Shown in pieces: positions 8,909 through 16,744 of a stretch of 64,000 nucleotides of DNA. How positions within the stretch are numbered: the first letter of the stretch is position 1; every line of letters starts with the position of its first letter. The notes beneath the pieces were generated by a model that saw nothing but the letters and a program-made list of their open reading frames with translations, was not told the DNA's origin and made no database searches. The position numbers were made by a program, and so were the translations under genes. The DNA lies in NCBI RefSeq assembly GCF_041262165.1, contig NZ_JBGCBY010000006.1:124001-188000 (forward strand), read 5' to 3'. The stretch comes from Streptacidiphilus sp041262165. Its GTDB lineage: Bacteria; Actinomycetota; Actinomycetes; Streptomycetales; Streptomycetaceae.

Positions 8909-9111
8909 GCGGCTTGGGGAGCGGTAGGGCTCGGGTCAGTGCACGCCGTCGCCGTGACACTGTGCGGCTCCGCCGCGTGGCTTCGATGGCAAGGCGCCGG
9001 GATGCCTTTGTGGCAAGGCCCCGCGGCGCCGGCCGCTGATGTCAGAGCGGCAACGCGGCAAGCGGAGGTGCCGGACGGTGGGCGCCCGAGCCCTACAGCT
9101 CCCCAGGCCGC
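8909..9111 (-). repeat. Interspersed inverted-repeat element, family 1 copy A
   Basis: About 203 bp with imperfect inverted ends (GGGGAGCGGTAGGGCTCGGG at 8916-8935; its relative CCCGAGCCCTACAGCTCCCC at 9085-9104). It is the reverse-complement orientation of copies at 37766, 47271 and 50564. Shared internal sequence includes CGTGGCTTCGATGGCAAGGC. It fills most of the 362-base gap between the winged-helix gene and the SRPBCC gene. At the place where other copies carry a GTAG/CTAC hairpin, this copy has TGCC/GGCA (9003-9006, 9012-9015). Confidence 0.85.
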
Positions 9112-9258
9112 AGGACCGACCGCTACCTCGGGGGCGGATCCTGCCTGCGCAGATCGCGGCGTCGCGTTTATTGATGGTTCGTCAGATTCTGGCTAGCCTC
9201 GCGGAAACCGGTGAACGAACGGCCGCACTCCGCGTGGCCGGACCGGAGAGGAGCAGTC

Positions 9259-9687
9259 ATGCCCGAGGTATCCGTCAGCGCGTCCGTGCCCGCTCCCGCA
9301 GACAAGGTGTGGGCGGTCATCACCGACTTCGACCGCTTCCGCGAGTGGAACACCATCCACACCGCCTTCCCGAACGGCGGTCCCGCCGAACTCGTCGTCG
9401 GGGCCGTCTACAGCGAGAAGATGACGCTGATGGGGATGCCGTCCGAGGCCGCCTGGACCGTCACCGAGGTCGAGCCGGGACGCTCCTGGCGGCTGGAGGG
9501 CAAGGGCCCGATGGGCATCGCCCTGCGCCAGCACTACGCGCTCGCCGACGAGGGGGAGGGGACCCTGGTCACCGTGGAGAGCGAGTTCAAGGGCGCGGCC
9601 GTCAACATGATGGCGGCGCGGGTCAAGGACGCGACCACCACCGCGCTCACCGAGTCGCTGCGGAAGCTGGCCGCGCTGGTGGCCTGA
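9259..9687 (+). CDS. SRPBCC (START-like) family protein
   Basis: A 142-residue protein with the helix-grip fold of polyketide cyclase/START-like proteins: begins PEVSVSASVPAPADKVWAVITDFDRFREWN, has the central strand EAAWTVTEVEPGRSWRLEG, and ends with a long C-terminal helix (DATTTALTESLRKLAALV). Such domains bind hydrophobic ligands. ATG 9259 has GAGAGGAG upstream; an earlier in-frame ATG at 9211 lacks a site and adds a non-homologous N-terminus. It precedes an SDR gene on the same strand and may share its transcript. Ligand unknown. Confidence 0.85.
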   Translation: MPEVSVSASVPAPADKVWAVITDFDRFREWNTIHTAFPNGGPAELVVGAVYSEKMTLMGMPSEAAWTVTEVEPGRSWRLEGKGPMGIALRQHYALADEGEGTLVTVESEFKGAAVNMMAARVKDATTTALTESLRKLAALVA

Positions 9688-9774
9688 GCGGCCGGTCCTT
9701 CGCGCGTGCGCCACTTCTCCCGCGCAGGTTCGCCGCCTGTCCACCGCGGCGAACCGGTCGGTAATGTGCCGGGT

Positions 9775-10548
9775 ATGCCCACAGCACTCATCACCGGCGC
9801 GACCGCCGGAATCGGCGCGGCCTTCGCCCGACGCCTCGCCAAGGACGGCCTCGACCTGGTCCTGGTCGCCCGCGACGCCACCCGCCTGGCGGACACCGCC
9901 TCCGAGTTGACCAAGCAGTACGGCGTATCCGTGGAGACCCTGGTCGCCGACCTCGCCACCGACGATGGCATCGCCGCCGTGGAGACCCGGCTGAGCGGCG
10001 CGGAGCGCCCGGTGGAGCTCCTGGTCAACAACGCCGGATTCGGCTTCAAGGACAGCTTCCTGAAAGTGCCGATCGCCGACGAGCTGGCGATGGTGAAGCT
10101 GCACATCGAGGCGGTGCTGCGGCTCACCGCCGCCGCTCTGCCGGGGATGCGCGAGCGGGGGCGCGGGTACGTCGTGAACGTCGCCTCGGTCGCCGCGTTC
10201 GTGCCGCGCGGCACCTACGGGGCGAGCAAGTCGTGGGTGGTGCAGTTCACCCAGGGCGTCGCCCGCGACATGGCGGGGACGGGCGTGCGCCTGCTCGCGC
10301 TGTGCCCAGGATTCACGCACACCGAATTCCACCAGCGGGCCCAGGTCGACATGTCGGACGTGGGCGGCTGGATGTGGTTGTCGGCGGAGCAGGTCGTCGA
10401 CGACGCGCTGCGGGATCTCGCGCGCGGCAGGACGGTCAGCATCCCGTCGCGTCGCTACAAGGTTCTGGTCGCCGCCGCCAGGAAGGCGCCGTTGGGGGCG
10501 CTCGGCGGTCTCTCCTCGCGCGCCGGACGTCGCCTCGACCGTCGCTGA
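9775..10548 (+). CDS. Short-chain dehydrogenase/reductase (SDR)
   Basis: A 257-residue classical SDR with a Rossmann fold. The cofactor motif TGATAGIG is near residues 7-14, VLVARD follows strand 2 (suggesting NADP preference through Arg), the NNAG motif is in LLVNNAGFG, and the catalytic pair is YGASK (Tyr and Lys near 146-150) with an upstream Ser in VASVA. The C-terminal part SAEQVVDDALRDLARGR resembles the DltE/YqjQ-like subgroup. ATG 9775 gives the normal N-terminus (MPTALITGATAG). Substrate unknown. Confidence 0.9.
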   Translation: MPTALITGATAGIGAAFARRLAKDGLDLVLVARDATRLADTASELTKQYGVSVETLVADLATDDGIAAVETRLSGAERPVELLVNNAGFGFKDSFLKVPIADELAMVKLHIEAVLRLTAAALPGMRERGRGYVVNVASVAAFVPRGTYGASKSWVVQFTQGVARDMAGTGVRLLALCPGFTHTEFHQRAQVDMSDVGGWMWLSAEQVVDDALRDLARGRTVSIPSRRYKVLVAAARKAPLGALGGLSSRAGRRLDRR

Positions 10549-10585
10549 GCGAGTCTGGGATGGCTACTGGTACCACTTAATGGTG

Positions 10586-10599
10586 TGTGACATAGTACA
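10586..10599. promoter_or_regulatory. Candidate operator/-10 region of the hydroxyproline cluster
   Basis: TGTGACATAGTACA lies three bases before the only possible start (GTG 10603) of the first dehydrogenase gene and includes a -10-like CATAGT (10591-10596), so the transcript may be leaderless. TGACGTTGTACA upstream of the cluster's GntR gene (16712) matches 10 of 12 bases, and the complement of 13588-13600 carries TGTGACAT. A GntR operator is inferred from this sharing. Confidence 0.35.
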
Positions 10600-10602
10600 G
10601 AG

Positions 10603-11775
10603 GTGAGCGGGAGTCGGACCTGGGACGTCGTCGTCATCGGCGCGGGCATGGTGGGCGCGGCATGTGCGCACCATGCCGCCGCGGCCGGGCTGCGCGTCGC
10701 CGTGGTGGACCGCGGACCGGTGGCCTGCGGTACCACCGGTGCGGGCGAGGGCAACCTGCTGGTGTCGGACAAGGAACCCGGACCGGAACTCGACCTCGCC
10801 ATGCTCTCGCTCCGGCTGTGGCACGGACTCGCCGAGGAACTCGGACGCGACGTCGTCGAGTTCGAGGCGAAGGGCGGTCTCGTGGTCGCCTCCTCTCCGG
10901 ACGAACTCCTCGGGCTGAAGCGACTGATGGCTGGTCAGCTCGACTGCGGGGTAGGGGCCGAGGAGGTCCCAGCGAAGCAACTGCGCGAGCTGGAGCCCCA
11001 CCTGGCTCCCGGTCTCGTCGGCGGCGTGCTCTACCCGCCGGACGCCCAGGTGCAGCCCGCGCTCGCCGCGGCCCATCTGCTGCGCGGCAGCGGAGCGCTG
11101 ACCCTGTTCACCGGCACCGAGGTCACCGGGGTCGACCTCGGCGCGGACGGTGCGGTACGGGGAGTGCGCACCGCCCGCGCCGGGACCCTGGCCTGCGGCG
11201 CGGTGGTCAACGCGGCGGGTACCTGGGGTGGGCACATCGCCGAACTGGCGGGCAGCAGCCTGCCGGTGCTCCCGCGCCGGGGCTTCGTGCTGGTCACCGA
11301 GCCGCTGCCGCGCCTGGTCCGGCACAAGGTCTACGCGGCGGACTACGTCGCCGACGTGGCCAGCGGCTCCGCCGAACTGCAGAGCTCCGCCGTGGTCGAG
11401 GGAACCGCCGCAGGTCCGGTGCTGATCGGGGCCAGCCGCGAACGGGTCGGCTTCGACCGCACCCTGGCCGTGCCCGTGCTGCGGCGGCTCGCCGCCCAGG
11501 CGGTGGCGCTGTTCCCGGTACTCGCAGGCGTGCGGACGCTGCGCGCCTACCGGGGTTTCCGTCCCTACCTGCCGGACCGTCTCCCCGCGATCGGCCGCGA
11601 TCCCCGGGTGCCGGGGCTCTACCACGCCTGCGGGCACGAGGGCGCGGGCATCGGCCTGGCCCCGGCGACCGGGCTGATCCTCGCCCAACTGCTGTGCGGC
11701 GAACGGCCGGAGCTCGACATCACCGCGTTCGACCCCGGCCGGTTCGCGCCGCACGACGCACGGGAGGCCCGTTGA
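10603..11775 (+). CDS. FAD-dependent D-hydroxyproline/D-proline dehydrogenase, catalytic (beta) subunit
   Basis: A 390-residue member of the D-amino-acid oxidase (DAO) family. An FAD-binding GAGMVG motif is at about residues 13-18, followed by VVDRG, and the C-terminal DAO segment HACGHEGAGIGLAPATG lies near residue 345. Relatives are HcnC and the beta subunit of heteromeric D-hydroxyproline dehydrogenases, which oxidise cis-4-hydroxy-D-proline to pyrroline-4-hydroxy-2-carboxylate. The partner subunits follow directly. GTG 10603 is the only usable start (a stop lies five codons upstream) and has no proper Shine-Dalgarno, pointing to leaderless or weak initiation. Substrate is inferred from the cluster; D-proline is also likely. 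Confidence 0.85.
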   Translation: MSGSRTWDVVVIGAGMVGAACAHHAAAAGLRVAVVDRGPVACGTTGAGEGNLLVSDKEPGPELDLAMLSLRLWHGLAEELGRDVVEFEAKGGLVVASSPDELLGLKRLMAGQLDCGVGAEEVPAKQLRELEPHLAPGLVGGVLYPPDAQVQPALAAAHLLRGSGALTLFTGTEVTGVDLGADGAVRGVRTARAGTLACGAVVNAAGTWGGHIAELAGSSLPVLPRRGFVLVTEPLPRLVRHKVYAADYVADVASGSAELQSSAVVEGTAAGPVLIGASRERVGFDRTLAVPVLRRLAAQAVALFPVLAGVRTLRAYRGFRPYLPDRLPAIGRDPRVPGLYHACGHEGAGIGLAPATGLILAQLLCGERPELDITAFDPGRFAPHDAREAR

Positions 11776-12086
11776 GCCGCAATCCACTCGACCTGGTGCG
11801 GGCCCGGCCCGAGCCTGGCTTCTCCTTCACTTTCGACGGCGAGCCGGTGCCCGCACTGCCGGGGCAGACCGTCGCTGCGGCCCTGTGGTCGTCCGGCCGG
11901 ATGTCCTGGCGGACCACCCGCGACGGCGGTCGCCCGCGCGGCGCGTTCTGCGGCATGGGGGTCTGCTTCGACTGCCTGGTGGTTCTGGACGGACGGCCGA
12001 ACGTCCGTGCCTGTCTCGCCCCCGCACACCCGGGCGCGCAGGTCACGACCCAGGAAGGGGACGGCCATGCCGGGCTCGGAGCATGA
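11772..12086 (+). CDS. (2Fe-2S) ferredoxin-like subunit (gamma, HcnA-like) of the dehydrogenase
   Basis: A 104-residue protein that starts at TTG overlapping the previous stop (TTGA) and runs 20 bases into the next gene. A plant-ferredoxin-type [2Fe-2S] cluster is formed by Cys60, Cys65, Cys68 and Cys81 (FCGMGVCFDCLV...RACLAP). The preceding part, FDGEPVPALPGQTVAAAL, is the beta-grasp fold. In the heterotrimeric HcnABC and D-hydroxyproline dehydrogenases this subunit passes electrons between the two flavoproteins. Its position between them supports the same role. Confidence 0.88.
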   Translation: MSRNPLDLVRARPEPGFSFTFDGEPVPALPGQTVAAALWSSGRMSWRTTRDGGRPRGAFCGMGVCFDCLVVLDGRPNVRACLAPAHPGAQVTTQEGDGHAGLGA

Positions 12087-13560
12087 CATTGCATTCGACC
12101 TCGGGATCGTCGGTGCCGGACCGGCCGGCCTCGCCGCGGCTGTCACAGCCGCCGACCTCGGTCTGCGTACGGTCCTGCTCGACACCGCACCCCGACCCGG
12201 CGGCCAGTTCTATCGGCAGCCCGCCGCCGGGCTAGGCGCACGGCGCCCGCAGGCGCTGCACCACCACTGGCGCGCTTTCGCGCAGCTCGCACGGCGCTTG
12301 CGTCGGCACATCGGCGACGGCACTGTCCTGCACCTCGCGGAGCACCACGTCTGGTCGGTCGGCGCGGTGGGTTCTGCCGGCTCTTCCGCCTCTTCCGCCT
12401 CTTCCAGCTCTGCGGACTCGGCAGGCTGGCTGCTGCACGCGGTCTCGGGACCGGAGGGCCTGGCCGCCCGAACGGTCCGCGCACGGGCGGTGCTGTTCGC
12501 CACCGGGGCGTACGAGCGGCAGTTGCCCTTCCCCGGTTGGACGCTTCCCGGAGTCGTCGGGGCGGGCGGTGCGCAGGCCATGCTGAAAGCCGGGCTGGTA
12601 CTGCCGGGGCAGCGCGTGGTGGTGGCGGGCAGCGGTCCGCTGCTGCTCGCCGTCGCCGCCTCGCTGGCCGCGGCCGGCGCCAGGGTGCCGCTGGTCGCGG
12701 AGGCAGCGGGCTATGCCGGCTACACCCGTGGGGTCAGCGCCCTGGCTGCCAATCCGGGCAAGCTCGCCGAGGGCGTTTCGTACGGCGTCCGGCTGTTGCG
12801 GCGCCGGGTCGCGGTGCGTACTCGGAGTGCCGTCGTGGCGGCGCACGGAGCGGACCGAGTCGCGTCGGTGACGGTGGCCCGCCTCGACCGGGACTGGCGT
12901 CCGGTCCCCGGCAGCGAGCGGCGGGTCTCCTGCGACGCTGTCGCGGTGGGGCACGGGCTGCTGCCGCAGCTGGAACTCCCCGTCGAACTCGGCTGCCGCA
13001 CCCGGACCATGCCGGACGGCGGTCCGGCGCTGGAGGTGGACGCCTGCCAGCGCACGTCGGTTCCGGGGCTGTGGGCGGCGGGGGAGTCCACCGGCGTCGG
13101 CGGAGCCGAACTCGCCCTTGTCGAAGGCGAACTGGCCGCCCGGTCGATCACTGCGGAGCTGGGTGGACTGCCGCCGACCGGTGGCGGAGACCATCACGGG
13201 GGCCGCCGACTCGAGCGCCGACTGGACCGCCGCCTGGACCGCCGCAGAGCGCGGCTGCGGGACTTCGCCGAGCTGATGGCGACCGTGCACCGCCCCGGCC
13301 CCGGCTGGAGCGACTGGCTGACCGCGGACACCGAGGTCTGCCGATGCGAGGAGGTCACCGCCGGGCAGGTCAGGGCGGCGGTCGACCAGCTGGGCGCGGG
13401 CGACCAGCGCACCGTCAAGCTGTTGACCAGAGCCGGAATGGGCTGGTGCCAGGGGCGGATGTGCGGATCTGCGGTGGCCCGGCTCGCGGGCCAGGACGAT
13501 CCGGTCGGCGGCCGGCCGTTGTCGTGCCCCGTCCCGCTGGGCCTGCTCGCGCAGGAATGA
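12067..13560 (+). CDS. FAD/NAD(P)-binding oxidoreductase with BFD-like [2Fe-2S] domain (alpha, HcnB-like) subunit
   Basis: A 497-residue protein. GAGPAG at residues 16-21 binds FAD, ATGAYERQLPFPGW marks the pyridine-nucleotide-disulfide-oxidoreductase family, and a second dinucleotide motif is in VVVAGSGPLLLA. The C-terminal BFD-like domain has four Cys (425, 427, 461, 466: CRCEEV...WCQGRMC), as in HcnB and the alpha subunit of D-hydroxyproline dehydrogenase. ATG 12067 has AGGAAGG upstream and overlaps the gamma gene by 20 bases. A Ser-rich insert near residues 104-119 comes from a 9-bp tandem repeat (CTCTTCCGC, 12381-12407), which suggests a recent expansion in a surface loop. Confidence 0.87.
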   Translation: MPGSEHDIAFDLGIVGAGPAGLAAAVTAADLGLRTVLLDTAPRPGGQFYRQPAAGLGARRPQALHHHWRAFAQLARRLRRHIGDGTVLHLAEHHVWSVGAVGSAGSSASSASSSSADSAGWLLHAVSGPEGLAARTVRARAVLFATGAYERQLPFPGWTLPGVVGAGGAQAMLKAGLVLPGQRVVVAGSGPLLLAVAASLAAAGARVPLVAEAAGYAGYTRGVSALAANPGKLAEGVSYGVRLLRRRVAVRTRSAVVAAHGADRVASVTVARLDRDWRPVPGSERRVSCDAVAVGHGLLPQLELPVELGCRTRTMPDGGPALEVDACQRTSVPGLWAAGESTGVGGAELALVEGELAARSITAELGGLPPTGGGDHHGGRRLERRLDRRLDRRRARLRDFAELMATVHRPGPGWSDWLTADTEVCRCEEVTAGQVRAAVDQLGAGDQRTVKLLTRAGMGWCQGRMCGSAVARLAGQDDPVGGRPLSCPVPLGLLAQE

Positions 13561-13587
13561 AACCCAGAGACCTGCGTCTGACGCTGC

Positions 13588-13600
13588 ATAACATGTCACA
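13588..13600. promoter_or_regulatory. Possible second operator in the hydroxyproline cluster
   Basis: ATAACATGTCACA lies in the 57-base gap before the deaminase gene. Its complement shares TGTGACAT with the site at 10586. A Shine-Dalgarno AAGGAG follows at 13607-13612. Weak evidence: one shared 8-mer. Confidence 0.2.
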
Positions 13601-13617
13601 TCGCATAAGGAGCTCCT

Positions 13618-14544
13618 GTGTCGCACACTCCACCGAACACCGCCGTAGCCGACCCGCGCAGCCGCCCCTGGCGCGGCGTCATGGTCGCCACCGCGCTGCC
13701 CTTCCGGGACGATCTCACCGTCGACCACGACGCCTTCGCCGACCACGTCCGCTTCCTCATCGACAACGGCTGCGACGGCGTGGTGCCCAACGGCTCCCTC
13801 GGCGAGTACCAGACCCTCACCGACCAGGAGCGGGCCCAGGTCGTCCGCACCGCCGTCGAGGCCGCCGGCGAGGGCTCCAGGGTCATGGCCGGAGTCGCCG
13901 CCTACGGCAGTGCCGAGGCCCGCCGCTGGGCCGAGCAGGCAGCCGGGGCGGGTGCGGGCTCCGTCCTGCTGCTGCCGCCCAACGCCTACCGCGCCGACGA
14001 CGACGCCGTCATCGACCACTACGCCGAGGTCGCCAGGGCTGGCCTCCCCGTCGTCGCCTACAACAACCCCCACGACACCCGCATCGACCTCACCCCGGCG
14101 CTGCTCGCCCGGCTCTTCGCCGAGGGCAGCATCGTCGCCGTCAAGGAGTTCAGCGGCGACGTCCGCCGCGCGTACGAGATCGCCGAGCAGGCTCCGGGGC
14201 TGGACCTGCTGGTCGGCGCCGACGACGTGCTGCTGGAACTGGTCCTGGCGGGGGCCGTCGGCTGGATCGCCGGATACCCCAACGCCCTGCCCAGGTCCTG
14301 CGTCGCCCTCTACCAGGCAGCCGTGGCCGGGGACCTGGGAACCGCCCTGCCGCTCTACCGGGCCCTGCACCCGCTGCTGCGCTGGGACTCCAGGCCCGAG
14401 TTCGTGCAGGCCATCAAGCTGTCCATGGACCTCGCCGGTCGCCGGGGCGGCGCCTGCCGCCCGCCCCGCCGCCCGCTCGACGCCGCCCGGCACGAGACCG
14501 TGACCCGCGCCACCGAGAAGTCCCTCGCCGAAGGCCTGCGCTGA
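13618..14544 (+). CDS. Dihydrodipicolinate synthase-family protein, likely pyrroline-4-hydroxy-2-carboxylate deaminase
   Basis: A 308-residue TIM-barrel protein of the DapA/NAL family. The Schiff-base lysine is Lys176 in VAVKEFSGD, and the substrate loop NGSLGEYQTLT replaces the GTTGE of true DapA. In hydroxyproline pathways this family (LhpC) deaminates and dehydrates pyrroline-4-hydroxy-2-carboxylate to 2-oxoglutarate semialdehyde. The neighbours (epimerase, three-subunit dehydrogenase) fit this step exactly. GTG 13618 has a strong AAGGAG. The next enzyme, 2-oxoglutarate semialdehyde dehydrogenase, is not in the cluster. Confidence 0.82.
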   Translation: MSHTPPNTAVADPRSRPWRGVMVATALPFRDDLTVDHDAFADHVRFLIDNGCDGVVPNGSLGEYQTLTDQERAQVVRTAVEAAGEGSRVMAGVAAYGSAEARRWAEQAAGAGAGSVLLLPPNAYRADDDAVIDHYAEVARAGLPVVAYNNPHDTRIDLTPALLARLFAEGSIVAVKEFSGDVRRAYEIAEQAPGLDLLVGADDVLLELVLAGAVGWIAGYPNALPRSCVALYQAAVAGDLGTALPLYRALHPLLRWDSRPEFVQAIKLSMDLAGRRGGACRPPRRPLDAARHETVTRATEKSLAEGLR

Positions 14545-14603
14545 CGCCGCACCAGGTCCTCACGCCCACGCCCGCACTGAACCCAGAGGGGAGCTGCAGC
14601 ACC

Positions 14604-15605
14604 ATGCGCAGCCGACTCGTCCTGCACGCCGTCGACTCCCACACCGAGGGCATGCCCACCCGCGTCGTCACCGGCGGGGTGGGCGTCGTCCCCGGCGACA
14701 CCATGGCCCAACGCCGCGTCTGGTTCCGCGAGAACCGCGACGACGTGCGGACCCTGCTGATGTACGAGCCGCGCGGTCACGCGTCCATGAGCGGTGCGAT
14801 CCTCCAGCCGTCCACCCGCGGCGACTGCGACTGGGGCGTCCTGTTCATCGAGGTCTCCGGCTACCTGCCGATGTGCGGCCACGGCACCATGGGCGTGGCC
14901 ACCGTCCTGGTGGAGACCGGAATGGTGCAGGTCGAGGAACCGGTGACCACCATCCGCCTGGACACACCCGCAGGGCCGGTCACGGTGGACGTCGCCGTCT
15001 CCGACGGAGCCGCGACCGCCGTCACCCTGCGCAACGTCCCCGCGTTCTGCGAGCGCCTCGACGCCGTCGTCGACGTACCGGGCCACGGCAGCATCCGCTA
15101 CGACCTGGCCTACGGCGGCAACTTCTACGCCATCGTCGAGCTGACCGACTACGACCTGCCGTTCGAGCGGGCCGCCAAGAACGAGATCCTGGCGGCCGGC
15201 CTCGCCACCATGGCGGCGATCAACGCCGAGGACGAGCCGGTCCACCCCGAGGACGACCGCATCCGGGGCGTCCACCACGTCTACTTCACCGCACCGGGAT
15301 CGGACGCCCGGTACTCCCGCCACGCGATGGCGATCCACCCCGGCTGGTTCGACCGCTCACCCTGCGGCACCGGTACCTCGGCCAGGATGGCGCAGCTGCA
15401 CGCGCGCGGCGAACTGCCGCTCGGCCAGGACTTCACCAACGAGTCCTTCATCGGCACCACCTTCACCGGCCGCCTCGTCGAGGAGACCACACTCGGCGGA
15501 CGCACCGCCGTGGTGCCCACGGTCACCGGCCGCGCATGGATCACCGGCACCGCCCAGTACCTGCTCGACCCGACCGACCCCTTCCCCGCCGGCTTCCTGC
15601 TCTGA
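14604..15605 (+). CDS. Proline racemase-family 4-hydroxyproline 2-epimerase
   Basis: A 333-residue protein of the proline racemase superfamily. Both catalytic thiols are present: Cys91 in MCGHGT and Cys254 in SPCGTGT. That argues for a racemase/epimerase rather than trans-3-hydroxyproline dehydratase, where one Cys is replaced. In this context it would convert trans-4-hydroxy-L-proline to cis-4-hydroxy-D-proline, the substrate of the dehydrogenase upstream. ATG 14604 follows GAGGGGAG. The N-terminal segment HAVDSHTEGMPTRVV is typical. Proline itself cannot be excluded as substrate. Confidence 0.87.
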   Translation: MRSRLVLHAVDSHTEGMPTRVVTGGVGVVPGDTMAQRRVWFRENRDDVRTLLMYEPRGHASMSGAILQPSTRGDCDWGVLFIEVSGYLPMCGHGTMGVATVLVETGMVQVEEPVTTIRLDTPAGPVTVDVAVSDGAATAVTLRNVPAFCERLDAVVDVPGHGSIRYDLAYGGNFYAIVELTDYDLPFERAAKNEILAAGLATMAAINAEDEPVHPEDDRIRGVHHVYFTAPGSDARYSRHAMAIHPGWFDRSPCGTGTSARMAQLHARGELPLGQDFTNESFIGTTFTGRLVEETTLGGRTAVVPTVTGRAWITGTAQYLLDPTDPFPAGFLL

Positions 15606-15670
15606 CGTCGGCCCGCGGGCGCTCCGGCACCCGTGGCCTGCGGCGTCCCCGGCGGTGCGGGGTATACGGT

Positions 15671-15727
15671 GTGCTGGTGAATCAGGACATCAAGGATCTT
15701 CCGGACATCGGATTCGTGCTGCCATGA
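15671..15727 (+). CDS. Possible 18-codon leader ORF coupled to the cyclodeaminase-family gene
   Basis: A GTG-initiated ORF encoding VLVNQDIKDLPDIGFVLP ends in TGA that overlaps the next gene's ATG (ATGA, 15724-15727), the coupling used throughout this window. Its codons are less GC-biased at position three than real genes (13 of 18), and no strong Shine-Dalgarno is visible. It could be a leader peptide, a coupling ORF or chance. Confidence 0.3.
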   Translation: MLVNQDIKDLPDIGFVLP

Positions 15728-16683
15728 CCCCCGCCACCAGAGGCGACTTCGCCACGCTGCCGGTGATCGGCGCCGAAGGGCTCGCCGAACTCCTGGACGA
15801 GAGCGCCGCCGTCGACGCGATCGAGGCCGCCCTGCTGGGCGGCCTCGACCCGGCGTCCAGCGGCCCGGCCCGCACCCGGGTACCCGTCCCGGCGGGTGAA
15901 CTCCTGCTGATGCCGGCCCAGTTCGGCGGCTATGCCGCGGTGAAGATCGCCGGGTTGGCCCCCGGCAACGCCTCACGCGGGCTGCCCACCGTCACCGGCG
16001 GCTGCCTACTGCTGGACGCGGACACCCTCCAGCCGCTGGCCCTGCTGGACGGGGCCGCCCTCACCGCGCTGCGCACACCGGCCGTCTCCGCCCTCGCCGC
16101 GCGTCACCTGGCCTGGCCCGGCGCGACCCGGCTCACCCTCTTCGGCACCGGCCCCCAGGCCCACGGCCACCTGCGCGCCCTGGCCGCCACCACTCCGACG
16201 CTGCGCCAGGTCACCGTGGTGGGGAGGAACCAGGAACGGGCCCGAGCCCTGGCCCACCAGGCCACCGCCCTCGGCCTCAGCGCGCGCCTCGGCTCCGCCG
16301 AGGACGTCAAGGACGCCGACCTGGTCTGTTGCTGCACCAGCGCGCGCGAGCCCCTCTTCGACAGCGAACTGCTCGCCTCCGAGGCGACCGTGCTTGCCGT
16401 CGGTTCCCACGAGCCAGAGGCACGGGAGACCGACACAGCCCTGGTCCGCCGCTCCACCGTGGTCGTCGAGGAGGCCGCCATCGCCCTGCAGGAGGCGGGG
16501 GACCTGCTCATCCCCATCGCCGAGGGTGCCTTCAGCGCCGGACAGATCGCCGGGGACCTCGCCGAACTCGTCACCGGGGGCCTGATCCTGCCCGCCGGGC
16601 AGCCACGCCTCTTCAAGGCCGTCGGCATGGCCTGGGAGGACCTCGCCGTCGCCGCTGCCGCCTACGAGAACCTCTCCCGCTGA
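15724..16683 (+). CDS. Ornithine cyclodeaminase/mu-crystallin family imino-acid reductase
   Basis: A 319-residue protein. It keeps the family's substrate-side lysine (AAVKIAG), the arginine in LTALRTPAVSALA, and an NAD(P) Rossmann motif GTGPQAHGHL near residue 140. Members beside proline racemase-family and D-hydroxyproline dehydrogenase genes (LhpI type) reduce pyrroline-2-carboxylate to L-proline. This would salvage the product when the dehydrogenase acts on D-proline. True ornithine cyclodeaminase or alanine dehydrogenase activity is possible but less fitting. ATG 15724 has little Shine-Dalgarno of its own and may depend on translation of the short ORF it overlaps. Confidence 0.82.
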   Translation: MTPATRGDFATLPVIGAEGLAELLDESAAVDAIEAALLGGLDPASSGPARTRVPVPAGELLLMPAQFGGYAAVKIAGLAPGNASRGLPTVTGGCLLLDADTLQPLALLDGAALTALRTPAVSALAARHLAWPGATRLTLFGTGPQAHGHLRALAATTPTLRQVTVVGRNQERARALAHQATALGLSARLGSAEDVKDADLVCCCTSAREPLFDSELLASEATVLAVGSHEPEARETDTALVRRSTVVVEEAAIALQEAGDLLIPIAEGAFSAGQIAGDLAELVTGGLILPAGQPRLFKAVGMAWEDLAVAAAAYENLSR

Positions 16684-16711
16684 TTCTTCGGTGCCGCGTC
16701 ATGGTGCAGGA

Positions 16712-16723
16712 TGACGTTGTACA
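16712..16723. promoter_or_regulatory. Candidate GntR autoregulatory site
   Basis: TGACGTTGTACA lies 21 bases before the GntR gene start. It matches the site at 10588-10599 in 10 of 12 positions and contains the palindrome TGTACA. FCD-type GntR proteins usually bind short TNGT...ACNA palindromes, and this fits loosely. Confidence 0.35.
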
Positions 16724-16744
16724 CCGTGCCGCGGGAGGACCCCA

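Noticed and set aside
12232..14493. 753-codon minus-strand frame across the hydroxyproline genes
   Set aside because: Spans two real genes and their intergenic region, with no motifs; an artefact of high GC.
14604..15605. Trans-3-hydroxy-L-proline dehydratase
   Set aside because: Both catalytic Cys (91 and 254) are present; the dehydratase has one replaced by Thr or Ser.
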